Assembly: GCF_001655775.1 (NCBI RefSeq)
Contig: NZ_LXFF01000012.1
Span: 23,354 to 87,353, forward strand
From: Candidatus Arthromitus sp. SFB-turkey
GTDB taxonomy: Bacteria; Bacillota; Clostridia; Clostridiales; Clostridiaceae
Direction: 5' to 3'
Length of the DNA: 64,000 nucleotides
In this document: one piece after another, positions 51,482-59,389 of the stretch
How the letters are laid out: each line of letters opens with the position of its first letter
How positions within the stretch are numbered: position 1 is the stretch's first letter
Notes under the pieces: generated by a model
What the model was told of the DNA's origin: nothing
What the model saw: only the letters and a program-made list of their open reading frames with translations
The model's database searches: none
Translations under genes and position numbers: made by a program

Positions 51482-52606
51482 ATGGAAGAGAAGATTTTAT
51501 CAAAAGTTGATGAGTTGAAGGATGAAATCATAAATGGAATTTTGGAAGTTGTAAAAATTCCAAGTATAAAATCACAAAAAGAAGAAGATGCTCCTTTTGG
51601 TGTGGGAATTAGAGATTCTTTGTTAAAAGCATTGGAGATTAGTGAGAGACTTGGTTTTCGTACGAAAAATCTTGAAAATTATATTGGATATGCTGAGTAC
51701 GGTGAGGGAGAAAAATATATTTGCTCTATTGGTCATCTAGATGTTGTTGATGTTGGTGAAGGGTGGAAAGAGCATCCATTTAGCGGATATTTAGAAAATG
51801 GTGTTATATATAGTCGTGGAATTTTAGATAATAAAGGTCCTATTATGAGTTGTCTTTATGCAATGTACGTACTCAAAGAATTGGAGGTTGAGCTTGAACT
51901 TCCAATAAGAATTATTTTTGGATGTGATGAAGAGTCTGGAGAGTTTGAAGATTTAAAATATTATCTTAAAAATGAAAATCCTCCTATAATGGGGTTTACT
52001 CCTGATTGTAAATATCCCGTTGTGTATTCTGAGAGAGGTAGAGCTATTTTAACAATTTTTACTGACAATAAATACACAGATGAGTTTTTTGAATTTTTAA
52101 ATTTATATTTTTTAAATTCAAAAAATTTAGGAGAAAGACTTGGAATTGATTTTGAAGATGAGGAATATGGAAAATTGGAATTTAGAAATTATAAACTTCA
52201 AAGTGATGAGGGAAAAATTAAATTTGAAGTTGTAATAAGTTATCCTTTTGGAACTGATTGTGAAAAAATTATTGAAAAGGTAAATGAAAAGATTGAAAAA
52301 TTTAGTGGGCTTAATGCTAAAATTTTAAATAAATTTCTTCCAGTTAAATTTCCAAAAGAAAACTATATGATAAAATCTCTTCAAAAAGCTTATGAATATG
52401 TTACAGGCTTAGATGGAACTCCTGTAACAACTTCCGGAGGAACTTATGCGAAGATGATGCCTAATATTGTTCCTTTTGGTCCAAGTTTTCCTGGACAAAA
52501 AAATATAAGTCACAATCCAAATGAATATATGAGTATCCAAGATATTTTGACGAATGTAAAAATTTATGCTATAAGTTTTTATAAATTAGCTGGAAAAAAA
52601 TTATGA
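51482..52606 (+). CDS. M20-family metallopeptidase (PepV/Sapep-like dipeptidase)
   Basis: Zinc peptidase of 374 aa. Metal ligands: GHLDVVDVG (His, Asp), LDNKGP (Asp), GCDEESG (Glu pair), FTPDCKYP (Asp) and late His in NISHNPNEY. It is shorter than PepV (about 465), so the lid domain is reduced. M20 dipeptidases split short peptides in the cytoplasm. It starts four bases after the glycosylasparaginase and ends the operon. Confidence 0.87.
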   Translation: MEEKILSKVDELKDEIINGILEVVKIPSIKSQKEEDAPFGVGIRDSLLKALEISERLGFRTKNLENYIGYAEYGEGEKYICSIGHLDVVDVGEGWKEHPFSGYLENGVIYSRGILDNKGPIMSCLYAMYVLKELEVELELPIRIIFGCDEESGEFEDLKYYLKNENPPIMGFTPDCKYPVVYSERGRAILTIFTDNKYTDEFFEFLNLYFLNSKNLGERLGIDFEDEEYGKLEFRNYKLQSDEGKIKFEVVISYPFGTDCEKIIEKVNEKIEKFSGLNAKILNKFLPVKFPKENYMIKSLQKAYEYVTGLDGTPVTTSGGTYAKMMPNIVPFGPSFPGQKNISHNPNEYMSIQDILTNVKIYAISFYKLAGKKL

Positions 52607-52654
52607 TTTGAGTTTTGAAAACTTATATCGTTCCTTAAAGTTTTGGAGTATGAA

Positions 52655-53308
52655 ATGAATTTTAAGTTATTTTTACCATTTTGGAATCGACTTAGTGCTC
52701 TTGATCAAAAAATTATTGTTGAAAATTCTAGAGAAATTTTATATGAGAAAGATTATTTGATTTTGAGTGATGAGAATTATGGTTTTCTAATTGCTAAAGA
52801 TGGCAAGTTTAGGGTATATATTATGAATGAAGGAAAAGAAATTACATTATATCGCTTATATCAATATGATATGTGTTTTTTATCTGCAAATTGTATTTTT
52901 AATAGTATTAATTTTGAAGTGATGCTTAAGACACAAGAAAAGAGCATTGCTATTTGGATTCCTTCAAATATATACAAAAATATTATGAGTAAGTATGTTT
53001 GTGTCTCTAATTATACAAATGAGTTAATGGCAAATAGATTTTCAGAAGTTATGTGGCTTCTTAATCAGGTTTTGTACAAGAAAATGGATCAAATAGTTGC
53101 TACCTTTTTGTTAGAAGAATTAAATTATTTTGAAAATAATAAGCTAATGATTACTCATGAGCAAATTGCAAATCATTTGGGAAGTGCAAGAGAGGTTATA
53201 AGTCGATTGTTAAATTATTTTCAAAAAGAGGGAATTGTTAAAAGCTCTAGAGGAATTATAACTATAATTGACAAAGAAAAGTTAATGAAAGTATCTAATG
53301 GGAAGTAA
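52655..53308 (+). CDS. Crp/Fnr-family transcriptional regulator
   Basis: The protein is about 217 aa. An N-terminal cyclic-nucleotide-like barrel (KDGKFRVYIMNEGKEITLYR, LYQYDMCFLSANCIF) is followed by the Crp-type winged helix (MITHEQIANHLGSAREVISR). There is no N-terminal cysteine cluster for an iron-sulfur centre. ATG 52655 is chosen over TTG 52643 because GGAG falls between them at good spacing. Crp/Fnr genes commonly regulate an adjacent CoADR/NADH-oxidase gene, which fits the following gene. Confidence 0.88.
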   Translation: MNFKLFLPFWNRLSALDQKIIVENSREILYEKDYLILSDENYGFLIAKDGKFRVYIMNEGKEITLYRLYQYDMCFLSANCIFNSINFEVMLKTQEKSIAIWIPSNIYKNIMSKYVCVSNYTNELMANRFSEVMWLLNQVLYKKMDQIVATFLLEELNYFENNKLMITHEQIANHLGSAREVISRLLNYFQKEGIVKSSRGIITIIDKEKLMKVSNGK

Positions 53309-53340
53309 GTGTATGTGATATTGTCACATACACTTTTTAA
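53307..53340 (+). terminator. Terminator of the Crp/Fnr gene, containing a Crp-like dyad
   Basis: AAGTGTATGTGA (53307-53318) pairs with TCACATACACTT (53324-53335), followed by TTT. The stem also forms TGTGA-N5-TCACA, one base short of the standard Crp site, so it might be bound by the adjacent regulator. Confidence 0.7.
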
Positions 53341-53352
53341 TTTTTGTGATAT

Positions 53353-53388
53353 TATCTACGAATAGTTTTTGAGAAAGGGTTGTAGATA
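53353..53388 (+). promoter_or_regulatory. Inverted repeat in the CoADR leader, enclosing the ribosome site
   Basis: TATCTAC (53353-53359) and GTAGATA (53382-53388) flank GAGAAAGGG just before the GTG start. Pairing would fold the ribosome site into a loop or stem. Confidence 0.35.
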
Positions 53389-55701
53389 GTGAAAGTAATA
53401 ATAATTGGAGGAGTTGCTGGTGGAGCAACTACGGCTGCAAGATTAAGGAGAGTAAATAAAGATGCTGAAATTTTAGTTTTTGAAAAAGGTTCGTATATTT
53501 CTTATGCAAATTGTGGATTGCCATATCACATTTCTGGTGTAATTGAAAATAGAGAGAATTTATTATTGACTACACCAAGAGATATGAAATTGAGATTTAA
53601 TATTGATGTAAAAGTTGAAAATGAAGTAATTCAAATTTTGCCAAATGAAAAGAAGGTTAAAATTAAAGATTTAAAAAGCAATGAAATTTATGAAGAAAAT
53701 TATGATAAATTAGTTATTTCAACAGGGTCTACTCCATTAAAACCTCCAATAGACGGAATAAATAGTGATAGAGTTAAAACTCTTTGGACAATTCCAGATA
53801 TGGATAATATCAAAAAATTTATTTCAGATAAAAATGTGAAGGATGCAATTGTTGTTGGTGGTGGATTCATTGGAGTTGAAATGGCTGAGAATTTACATCA
53901 TTTAGGAATTAATGTCAGTATTGTTGAGAAAAATAATCAGCTATTAAGTAATGTAGATTTTGAAATGGCACAATTTGTTCATCAAAATATTAATTCTTAT
54001 GGAGTGAATTTATATTTAGGAAAGGGCGTTACGAAATTTGAAGATATTAATAATGGGATAAATATTTTTTTAGATGATGGAACAATTATTAAAAGTGATA
54101 TGGTAATTTTGTCTATCGGAATTAAACCAAACAGTAAGCTTGCAGAAGAGGTCGGTATAAATTTAAATAATAGAGGAGGAATTATTGTTGATGAATATTT
54201 AAGAACTAATATTGAAGATATATACGCAGTTGGTGATGTAATAGAGGTAGATCATTTTATAGATAAGGAAAAGACGATGATTCCATTAGCTGGACCAGCA
54301 AATAAACAAGGAAGATTATTAGCTGATACAATAAGTGGAAATTTAAAATCTTATAGAGGAACTCAAGGAACTAGTATTGTTAAAGCTTTTGATTTGGTTG
54401 TAGCAGGAACTGGATTAAATGAAAAGCAATTAACTTCAAAGGGATTTGTTCTTCATAGAGATTATGAAACTGTTATTATTCAACAAAATTCTCACGCTGG
54501 ATATTATCCAAATGCAACTCCATTAACAATAAAGGTTATGTTTGATAAGAGAGAAAATATTTTAGGTGCGTCTATTGTTGGAATGGATGGAGTTGATAAA
54601 AGAATAGATGTTATTTCAACAGTAATAGGTTTAGGTGGAAAATTTAGAGATTTAATGAATTTAGAATTGGCATATGCTCCACCATTTTCATCAGCCAAAG
54701 ATCCTGTTAATATGGTTGGATATGTTGCTGAAAACATTATAGATGGAAAAGCAACATTCATTACACCCAAAGAATATGACGAAATAAAAGATGAGGTAAT
54801 TGTTCTTGATGTTCGTGAAAATATAGAGAGAGAAGTTGATTATATAGAGAACTCAAAACATATTCCATACGGAGAATTGAGAACAAGGTATAATGAACTT
54901 GATAAAAATAAATTAATTATTGTTTATTGCGCAGTAGGTGTGAGAGCGTATAATAGTGCGATAATTTTAAATCAAAAAGGTTTTACAAATGTGAAAATAT
55001 TAAGTGGTGGATTTGGTTTTTATAAAAATTATAAGTTTAAGGTTAAAAATGAAATGAAAAATAATTTTGTTCAAGAAAGTAAAATAAAAGAGAAAATTTT
55101 TTTAGATTGTAGTGGTCTTCAATGTCCTGGTCCAATTTTAAAATTAAGCGAAAGCATTAAAAGCTTAAAAGATGGTGAAATTATAAAAGTTGCTGCAAGT
55201 GATATGGGATTTTGCAGTGATGTTGAATCTTGGTGCAAGAAAACGAACAATTTTGTTTTGAAAAAAGAACGAGATGGTTTTAAAAATATTGTATATATTC
55301 AAAAAGGATCTTTGGAAAAATCTCCAGATAAATTTGAAATTGTCCAAAAGGATGAGGGACAAACGATTGTTGTATTTAGTGGTGATTTAGATAAAGTGTT
55401 AGCATCATTTATTATTGCAAATGGAGCTGTGTCTTTAGGAAAACAAATAACTATGTTTTTCACTTTTTGGGGACTTAATGCTTTAAGGAAAAATCAAAAA
55501 GTTAATGTAAAAAAATCTTTCTTAGATAAAATGTTTTGTATGATGATGCCAAGAGGATCTAAAAAATTAAAATTATCTAAAATGAATTTTGGTGGTTTAG
55601 GTACAAAAATGATGAGAAAAGTTATGAATGACAAAAATGTAGATTCTTTAGAAAATTTAATGAAGTCAGCAATTAAAAATGGTGTTCGTATTGTAGCTTG
55701 A
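53389..55701 (+). CDS. CoA-disulfide/persulfide reductase fused to rhodanese, TusA and DsrE domains
   Basis: The protein is 770 aa to the first stop, from a GTG start. Domain 1 (about 1-450) is an FAD/NAD(P)H oxidoreductase of CoADR/NADH-oxidase type with redox Cys42 (SYANCGLPYHISG). Domain 2 (about 460-550) is a rhodanese with Cys514 (IVYCAVGVRAY). Domain 3 (about 570-635) is TusA-like with Cys579 (CSGLQCPGPILK). Domain 4 (about 655 on) is DsrE-like (VVFSGDLDKVLASFIIANGA, FFTFWGLNALRK). Such fusions reduce polysulfide or persulfides and relay sulfane sulfur. The frame ends at TGA 55699-55701, exactly where DsrE proteins have a conserved Cys, and continues in frame for 39 codons; see the following entry. 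The Crp/Fnr regulator upstream is a likely controller. Confidence 0.92.
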   Translation: MKVIIIGGVAGGATTAARLRRVNKDAEILVFEKGSYISYANCGLPYHISGVIENRENLLLTTPRDMKLRFNIDVKVENEVIQILPNEKKVKIKDLKSNEIYEENYDKLVISTGSTPLKPPIDGINSDRVKTLWTIPDMDNIKKFISDKNVKDAIVVGGGFIGVEMAENLHHLGINVSIVEKNNQLLSNVDFEMAQFVHQNINSYGVNLYLGKGVTKFEDINNGINIFLDDGTIIKSDMVILSIGIKPNSKLAEEVGINLNNRGGIIVDEYLRTNIEDIYAVGDVIEVDHFIDKEKTMIPLAGPANKQGRLLADTISGNLKSYRGTQGTSIVKAFDLVVAGTGLNEKQLTSKGFVLHRDYETVIIQQNSHAGYYPNATPLTIKVMFDKRENILGASIVGMDGVDKRIDVISTVIGLGGKFRDLMNLELAYAPPFSSAKDPVNMVGYVAENIIDGKATFITPKEYDEIKDEVIVLDVRENIEREVDYIENSKHIPYGELRTRYNELDKNKLIIVYCAVGVRAYNSAIILNQKGFTNVKILSGGFGFYKNYKFKVKNEMKNNFVQESKIKEKIFLDCSGLQCPGPILKLSESIKSLKDGEIIKVAASDMGFCSDVESWCKKTNNFVLKKERDGFKNIVYIQKGSLEKSPDKFEIVQKDEGQTIVVFSGDLDKVLASFIIANGAVSLGKQITMFFTFWGLNALRKNQKVNVKKSFLDKMFCMMMPRGSKKLKLSKMNFGGLGTKMMRKVMNDKNVDSLENLMKSAIKNGVRIVA

Positions 55702-55821
55702 ACAATGTCTATGGATGTTATGGGAATCAAAAAAGAAGAGTTGATTGATGGCATTGAGTATGCGGGAGTTGCTAGTTATTTTTCAGATGCACATGACTCT
55801 AAAGTAAATTTATTTGTATAA
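55699..55821 (+). other. In-frame UGA at a conserved cysteine plus 39-codon extension (candidate selenocysteine)
   Basis: After TGA the same frame reads TMSMDVMGIKKEELIDG, then IEYAGVASYF, and ends KVNLFV before TAA at 55819-55821. This is the expected C-terminus of the DsrE domain, where relatives read AC-TMSMD. The complete protein would be 810 aa with residue 771 encoded by TGA. The options are selenocysteine insertion, a very recent nonsense change, or a sequencing error. A weak hairpin (55705-55712 with 55720-55727, loop GGATGTT) lies just after the TGA but is closer than usual bacterial SECIS loops. Confidence 0.8.
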
Positions 55822-55856
55822 AAAATGTAGATCATATTTGAGCTACATTTTTTTAT
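55821..55856. terminator. Bidirectional terminator between the CoADR gene and GH4 gene
   Basis: AAAAAATGTAG with CTACATTTTTT around a 12-base loop. It directly follows the TAA that ends the extended frame, consistent with the real message reaching that point. Confidence 0.8.
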
Positions 55857-57175
55857 TTGAACTGTGGTAAATAGTCTTTGTGAGCTTCTATAAGTTCATC
55901 AATAACTACATTTGCAATTTTATCACTTGGACATAGAGGATTTAAGTTTAATGCTGCTATAGCTAAATTTTTATCTCCTGTAACAGCTGCTTCAGCAACC
56001 ATTCTTTCAAATGATTTTATCATGTGAACGTAACCACTTATCGGAAGTTTTAAATTTCCAGTTGATAATGGTTTAGGTCCGTCAGAAGTAATGCGACAAG
56101 CAATTTCAACAGCACTATTTTGTGGTAAATCTGAAATAGCTCCATTATTTTTTACATTTACATATTGAATGTCACCAGTATTATTATAAATACTTTGAAT
56201 TAAATTACATGCTGCATCAGAATATTTTGCACCACCACGTTGTGAAAGTTGTTCTGGTTTTTCTTGAAGCTCTTCTTGTTTATAAATTTCAAAAAGTTCT
56301 TCTTCGGTTTTGTAGACAACCTCTCCACGAACAGTTCCTGTTTTAAATTGTTCAAGTTCTTCTTCTAATTGTTCTTTTGTGAAGAAGTAATAGTTGTGAT
56401 AAGGACAAGGTATTGCATTTAAACCTTTTATAAAAGATGGTGAATATGGCAATGATACAAAATTTTTCATTTGAATTGTATCTTCTTTAGTTAGGTTTGC
56501 ATATTTTTCTAGCAGTTCTTCAAATCTAGATTGTCCTTTTACAAATACATCTGTTGCAAAAATAAAATGGTTTGTTCCTTGAATCTCCATAGTGACATCG
56601 TTTTCGTCAGCGTTAAGCATCTTGGAAAAACCTTCAATCATATTAACAGGAACATTACAAAGTCCAATTGCTTTTTTAAAGTTTGTATACTGTAAAATTG
56701 CTTCAGTTATTATACCAGTTGGATTTGTGAAATTAATAAGCCAAGCCTCAGGACAAAGCTCTTCCATGTCTTTTACTATATCTAAGATAACTGGGATTGT
56801 ACGGAAAGCTTTAAACATTCCACCAGCTCCATTTGTTTCTTGACCAATAATGCCATGACTTAGAGGAATACGTTCATCAAGTATACGAGCAGGCAAACGA
56901 CCAACACGCATTTGAGTAGTAACGAAAGTTGCATTTTTAAGTGCTTCTCTACGATCGTAGCTTAAAATTATATTCATAGGAATTCCTGCTTTTTTAACCA
57001 TACGTTTTGCAAGAGCTCCAACAATTTCTAATTTTTCACGTCCAGCTTCAATATCTACAAGCCACAATTCATTAATAGGTAAAGAATCATATCGTTTTAT
57101 AAATCCTTCAACTAATTCTGGAGTATAACTACTTCCTCCACCTATAGTTACAATTTTAATGAAATCTTTTTTCAT
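55853..57175 (-). CDS. GH4 6-phospho-beta-glucosidase
   Basis: NAD+- and metal-dependent glycosidase of 440 aa. It has the NAD motif IGGGSSYTPELVEG at the N-terminus, the GQETNGAGG segment, the metal ligands Cys in IGLCNVPVN and His in QGTNHF, and GGAKYSDAAC late on. GH4 enzymes of the LicH/CelF type cleave phosphorylated cellobiose and other beta-glucosides by a redox mechanism. It is divergent from the PTS IIB/IIC and GH1 genes across a cre-bearing region. Confidence 0.9.
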   Translation of the reverse strand: MKKDFIKIVTIGGGSSYTPELVEGFIKRYDSLPINELWLVDIEAGREKLEIVGALAKRMVKKAGIPMNIILSYDRREALKNATFVTTQMRVGRLPARILDERIPLSHGIIGQETNGAGGMFKAFRTIPVILDIVKDMEELCPEAWLINFTNPTGIITEAILQYTNFKKAIGLCNVPVNMIEGFSKMLNADENDVTMEIQGTNHFIFATDVFVKGQSRFEELLEKYANLTKEDTIQMKNFVSLPYSPSFIKGLNAIPCPYHNYYFFTKEQLEEELEQFKTGTVRGEVVYKTEEELFEIYKQEELQEKPEQLSQRGGAKYSDAACNLIQSIYNNTGDIQYVNVKNNGAISDLPQNSAVEIACRITSDGPKPLSTGNLKLPISGYVHMIKSFERMVAEAAVTGDKNLAIAALNLNPLCPSDKIANVVIDELIEAHKDYLPQFK

Positions 57176-57293
57176 AAGAAGTACCTCCTGATGAAGAAAA
57201 AATTAAATAATATCTATTTATCGTTATAGCACATAGGCATAAGTGTGTCTATAAATTTTTGTAAAAAAGAAAGAGTTTATAAACTTTCGAATT

Positions 57294-57307
57294 AGAAAAC
57301 GGTTGCA
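57294..57307. promoter_or_regulatory. cre (CcpA) site between divergent beta-glucoside genes
   Basis: AGAAAACGGTTGCA matches TGWAARCGYTWNCW at 12 of 14 positions. It overlaps the -35 box (TTGCAA, 57303-57308) of the promoter with TATTTT at 57326-57331 (17-base spacer) for the plus-strand operon. Confidence 0.55.
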
Positions 57308-57331
57308 AAAATAAATGAAATATGGTATTTT
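57303..57331 (+). promoter_or_regulatory. Promoter of the beta-glucoside PTS operon
   Basis: TTGCAA, 17-base spacer, TATTTT. A small GTGG/CCAC hairpin lies between it and the start codon. Confidence 0.4.
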
Positions 57332-57376
57332 GTAGTCTATGGGTGGTTTTGCCACAAAAAAAGGAGGAATGTTATT

Positions 57377-57679
57377 ATGGTTAAAATTTTACTTGTATGT
57401 TCAGCGGGAATGTCAACTAGTTTGATGGTTAATAAAATGAAAGATTCTGCGAAAGCGAAAGGAATCGAAGCAGAAATTTGGGCAGTATCTGATGCGGAGG
57501 CTGCTGATAATTTGCCAAATGCAGATATTTTAATGTTAGGACCACAGGTTCGTTTTTTGGAATCTAAAATGAAAGAAATTGCTGGAGATAAACCTGTTAC
57601 GGTTATTGATATGCAAGCTTATGGAACAATGAATGGAGAAAAAGTTTTAGAACAAGCTTTAGGTTTACTTGGTAAATAA
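57377..57679 (+). CDS. PTS lactose/cellobiose-family IIB component
   Basis: Small cytoplasmic IIB of 100 aa. The phosphocysteine is in the opening P-loop KILLVCSAGMSTSLMVNKM. LGPQVRFLESKMKEIAGDKP is also family-typical. It receives phosphate from a IIA not encoded nearby and passes it to sugar bound by the following IIC. It is the only Lac-family IIB in the window and may serve more than one of the three IICs. Confidence 0.92.
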   Translation: MVKILLVCSAGMSTSLMVNKMKDSAKAKGIEAEIWAVSDAEAADNLPNADILMLGPQVRFLESKMKEIAGDKPVTVIDMQAYGTMNGEKVLEQALGLLGK

Positions 57680-57719
57680 ATTGTATAGTTATGGTTCATA
57701 AAGAAAGGATTATAATTTT

Positions 57720-59120
57720 ATGAATGGTTTTTTAACATGGATGGAAAAACATTTTATGCCAGTAGCAGCTAAAATAGGAGGACAAAAACATTTAGTTGCT
57801 ATTCGTGACGCATTTGTTTCCATTATGCCTGTTACTATGGTTGGTAGTATAGCGGTATTATTGAATGTATTTTTAAGAGATCTTCCAAATACTTGGTTTG
57901 GTACTGGAAATAAGTTTGTACAGTCTGTACAGCAATTAATAAATATAAATGGTAATATTTATTTTGGGTCTATTTTTGTACTCGGGTTAGTTTTTACGTT
58001 TTCCTTGGGTTATCAGATTGCAAATATATATGGTGTAAATCCTATAGCAGGTGGGGTTGTAGCTTTTTCTGCTGTAGTTACAACTATGAATCAAAGTATC
58101 ATATTTGATTATGTTTTACCTGGGGTTAGTGCATCTTCGCTTGATGCTTTAAAATCTTTAGGATTGAATGTAGGGTTAAGTGTTGATAAAACAGGTGTTT
58201 CACTCTTGGGAGTTAGTGATTCAGGGTACTTAAGTCAATCATATATAGGTGCCTCTGGGATATTTACATGTCTTATTGTAGGATTTATATCTTCAATGAT
58301 ATATGTTAAATTGATGTTGAAAAAAATTACTATAAAGCTTCCATCTTCTGTTCCGCCAGCAGTAAGTAATTCTTTTGCAGCTATTATACCTGGAACGATA
58401 GCTATTTATACTTTTGGAGTTATAACACAAATTTGTATAGCAACCACAGGATTATATCCAAATGATTTAATTGTAAAATGGATTCAAGAACCACTACTTT
58501 TTTTATCACAAGGATTTTTTAGCGTTGTTTTAATTGCGTTTTTGATTCAGTTGTTTTGGTTTTTTGGTCTTCATGGTCATAATGTTCTTGCGCCCATACT
58601 TGAAGGAATATATTCAACTGCATCGTTAAGGAATTTAGAGCATTGGAATTTATTCCAAACAGTTAATGATATGCCTTTTTCGTGGACTAGGGGATCGTTT
58701 GATGCCTATGCACAGATGGGTGGGGCCGGAGCAACATTAGGACTTTTGATTGCAATATTTATTTTTTCTAAGAGGAATGATGTTAAGACTATTGCTAAAT
58801 TGTCTGCACCAATGGGTGTATTTAATATCAATGAACCCATAATTTTTGGGTTACCTATAGTTTTAAATACTCTTTATATGATACCTTGGCTTATTGTACC
58901 ACCTATTTGTGTAGCTGTAGCGTATTTATTTACTACTGTTGGAATCATTCCTCCAGTCTTTGTTCAAGTTCCTTGGGTAATGCCTGTAGGAGTATATGCT
59001 TTTTTTGCGACAGGTGGAAATATTTTAGCAGCAGGGGTTGCTATTTTAAATTTATTTATTTCATTTTTAATATGGACACCATTTGTTTTACTTGCAAATA
59101 GAATGGAGAATAAGAAATAG
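57720..59120 (+). CDS. PTS lactose/cellobiose-family IIC permease (beta-glucoside operon)
   Basis: Membrane permease of 466 aa. Signatures: RDAFVSIMPVTMVGSIAVLL, LPSSVPPAVSNSFAAIIPG, HGHNVLAPILEGIYS and the loop FNINEPIIFGLPIVLNTLYM. The gene follows IIB by 40 bases. Together with the GH1, GH4 and DUF3284 genes it makes a cellobiose/aryl-beta-glucoside uptake unit. Confidence 0.92.
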   Translation: MNGFLTWMEKHFMPVAAKIGGQKHLVAIRDAFVSIMPVTMVGSIAVLLNVFLRDLPNTWFGTGNKFVQSVQQLININGNIYFGSIFVLGLVFTFSLGYQIANIYGVNPIAGGVVAFSAVVTTMNQSIIFDYVLPGVSASSLDALKSLGLNVGLSVDKTGVSLLGVSDSGYLSQSYIGASGIFTCLIVGFISSMIYVKLMLKKITIKLPSSVPPAVSNSFAAIIPGTIAIYTFGVITQICIATTGLYPNDLIVKWIQEPLLFLSQGFFSVVLIAFLIQLFWFFGLHGHNVLAPILEGIYSTASLRNLEHWNLFQTVNDMPFSWTRGSFDAYAQMGGAGATLGLLIAIFIFSKRNDVKTIAKLSAPMGVFNINEPIIFGLPIVLNTLYMIPWLIVPPICVAVAYLFTTVGIIPPVFVQVPWVMPVGVYAFFATGGNILAAGVAILNLFISFLIWTPFVLLANRMENKK

Positions 59121-59200
59121 TTAGTAAGAAATATTTTTGCAGGTTGGAGTAGTCCTTCCTGCTTTTATATTATTTTGATGAAATTTTGAAAGGTTCGTTT

Positions 59201-59389
59201 ATGAGTAAACAGGAAAAGCAACAAGGTTCGTGGAAGTTGTTTTTAATAAGTATAGGATTATTGTTTATAATGGTTGCTCCTAAAACTCAAACTCCAATGC
59301 TTATGATTATTGGAGGATTAATTATTGTTCTTATGGGAGTTATTATGCTTAGGAAAGATAGAGTTAAAGAGAGGAGAAATAAAAAATGA
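59201..59389 (+). CDS. Small two-helix membrane protein, 62 aa
   Basis: A charged N-terminus is followed by a hydrophobic stretch (about residues 13-25) and a second (about 32-50), then a basic tail (RKDRVKERRNKK). Not recognised as a family. ATG 59201 has AAAGG upstream. Its stop overlaps the GH1 start (ATGA), which implies coupled translation and supports it as a real gene in the operon. It could assist the PTS permease; that is a guess. Confidence 0.6.
   Translation: MSKQEKQQGSWKLFLISIGLLFIMVAPKTQTPMLMIIGGLIIVLMGVIMLRKDRVKERRNKK

Noticed and set aside
55699..55701. Reassignment of UGA to tryptophan as the explanation for the in-frame TGA
   Set aside because: spoIIAB, ulaF, flagellin 4 and others terminate at TGA, and the conserved residue at this position is Cys, not Trp.
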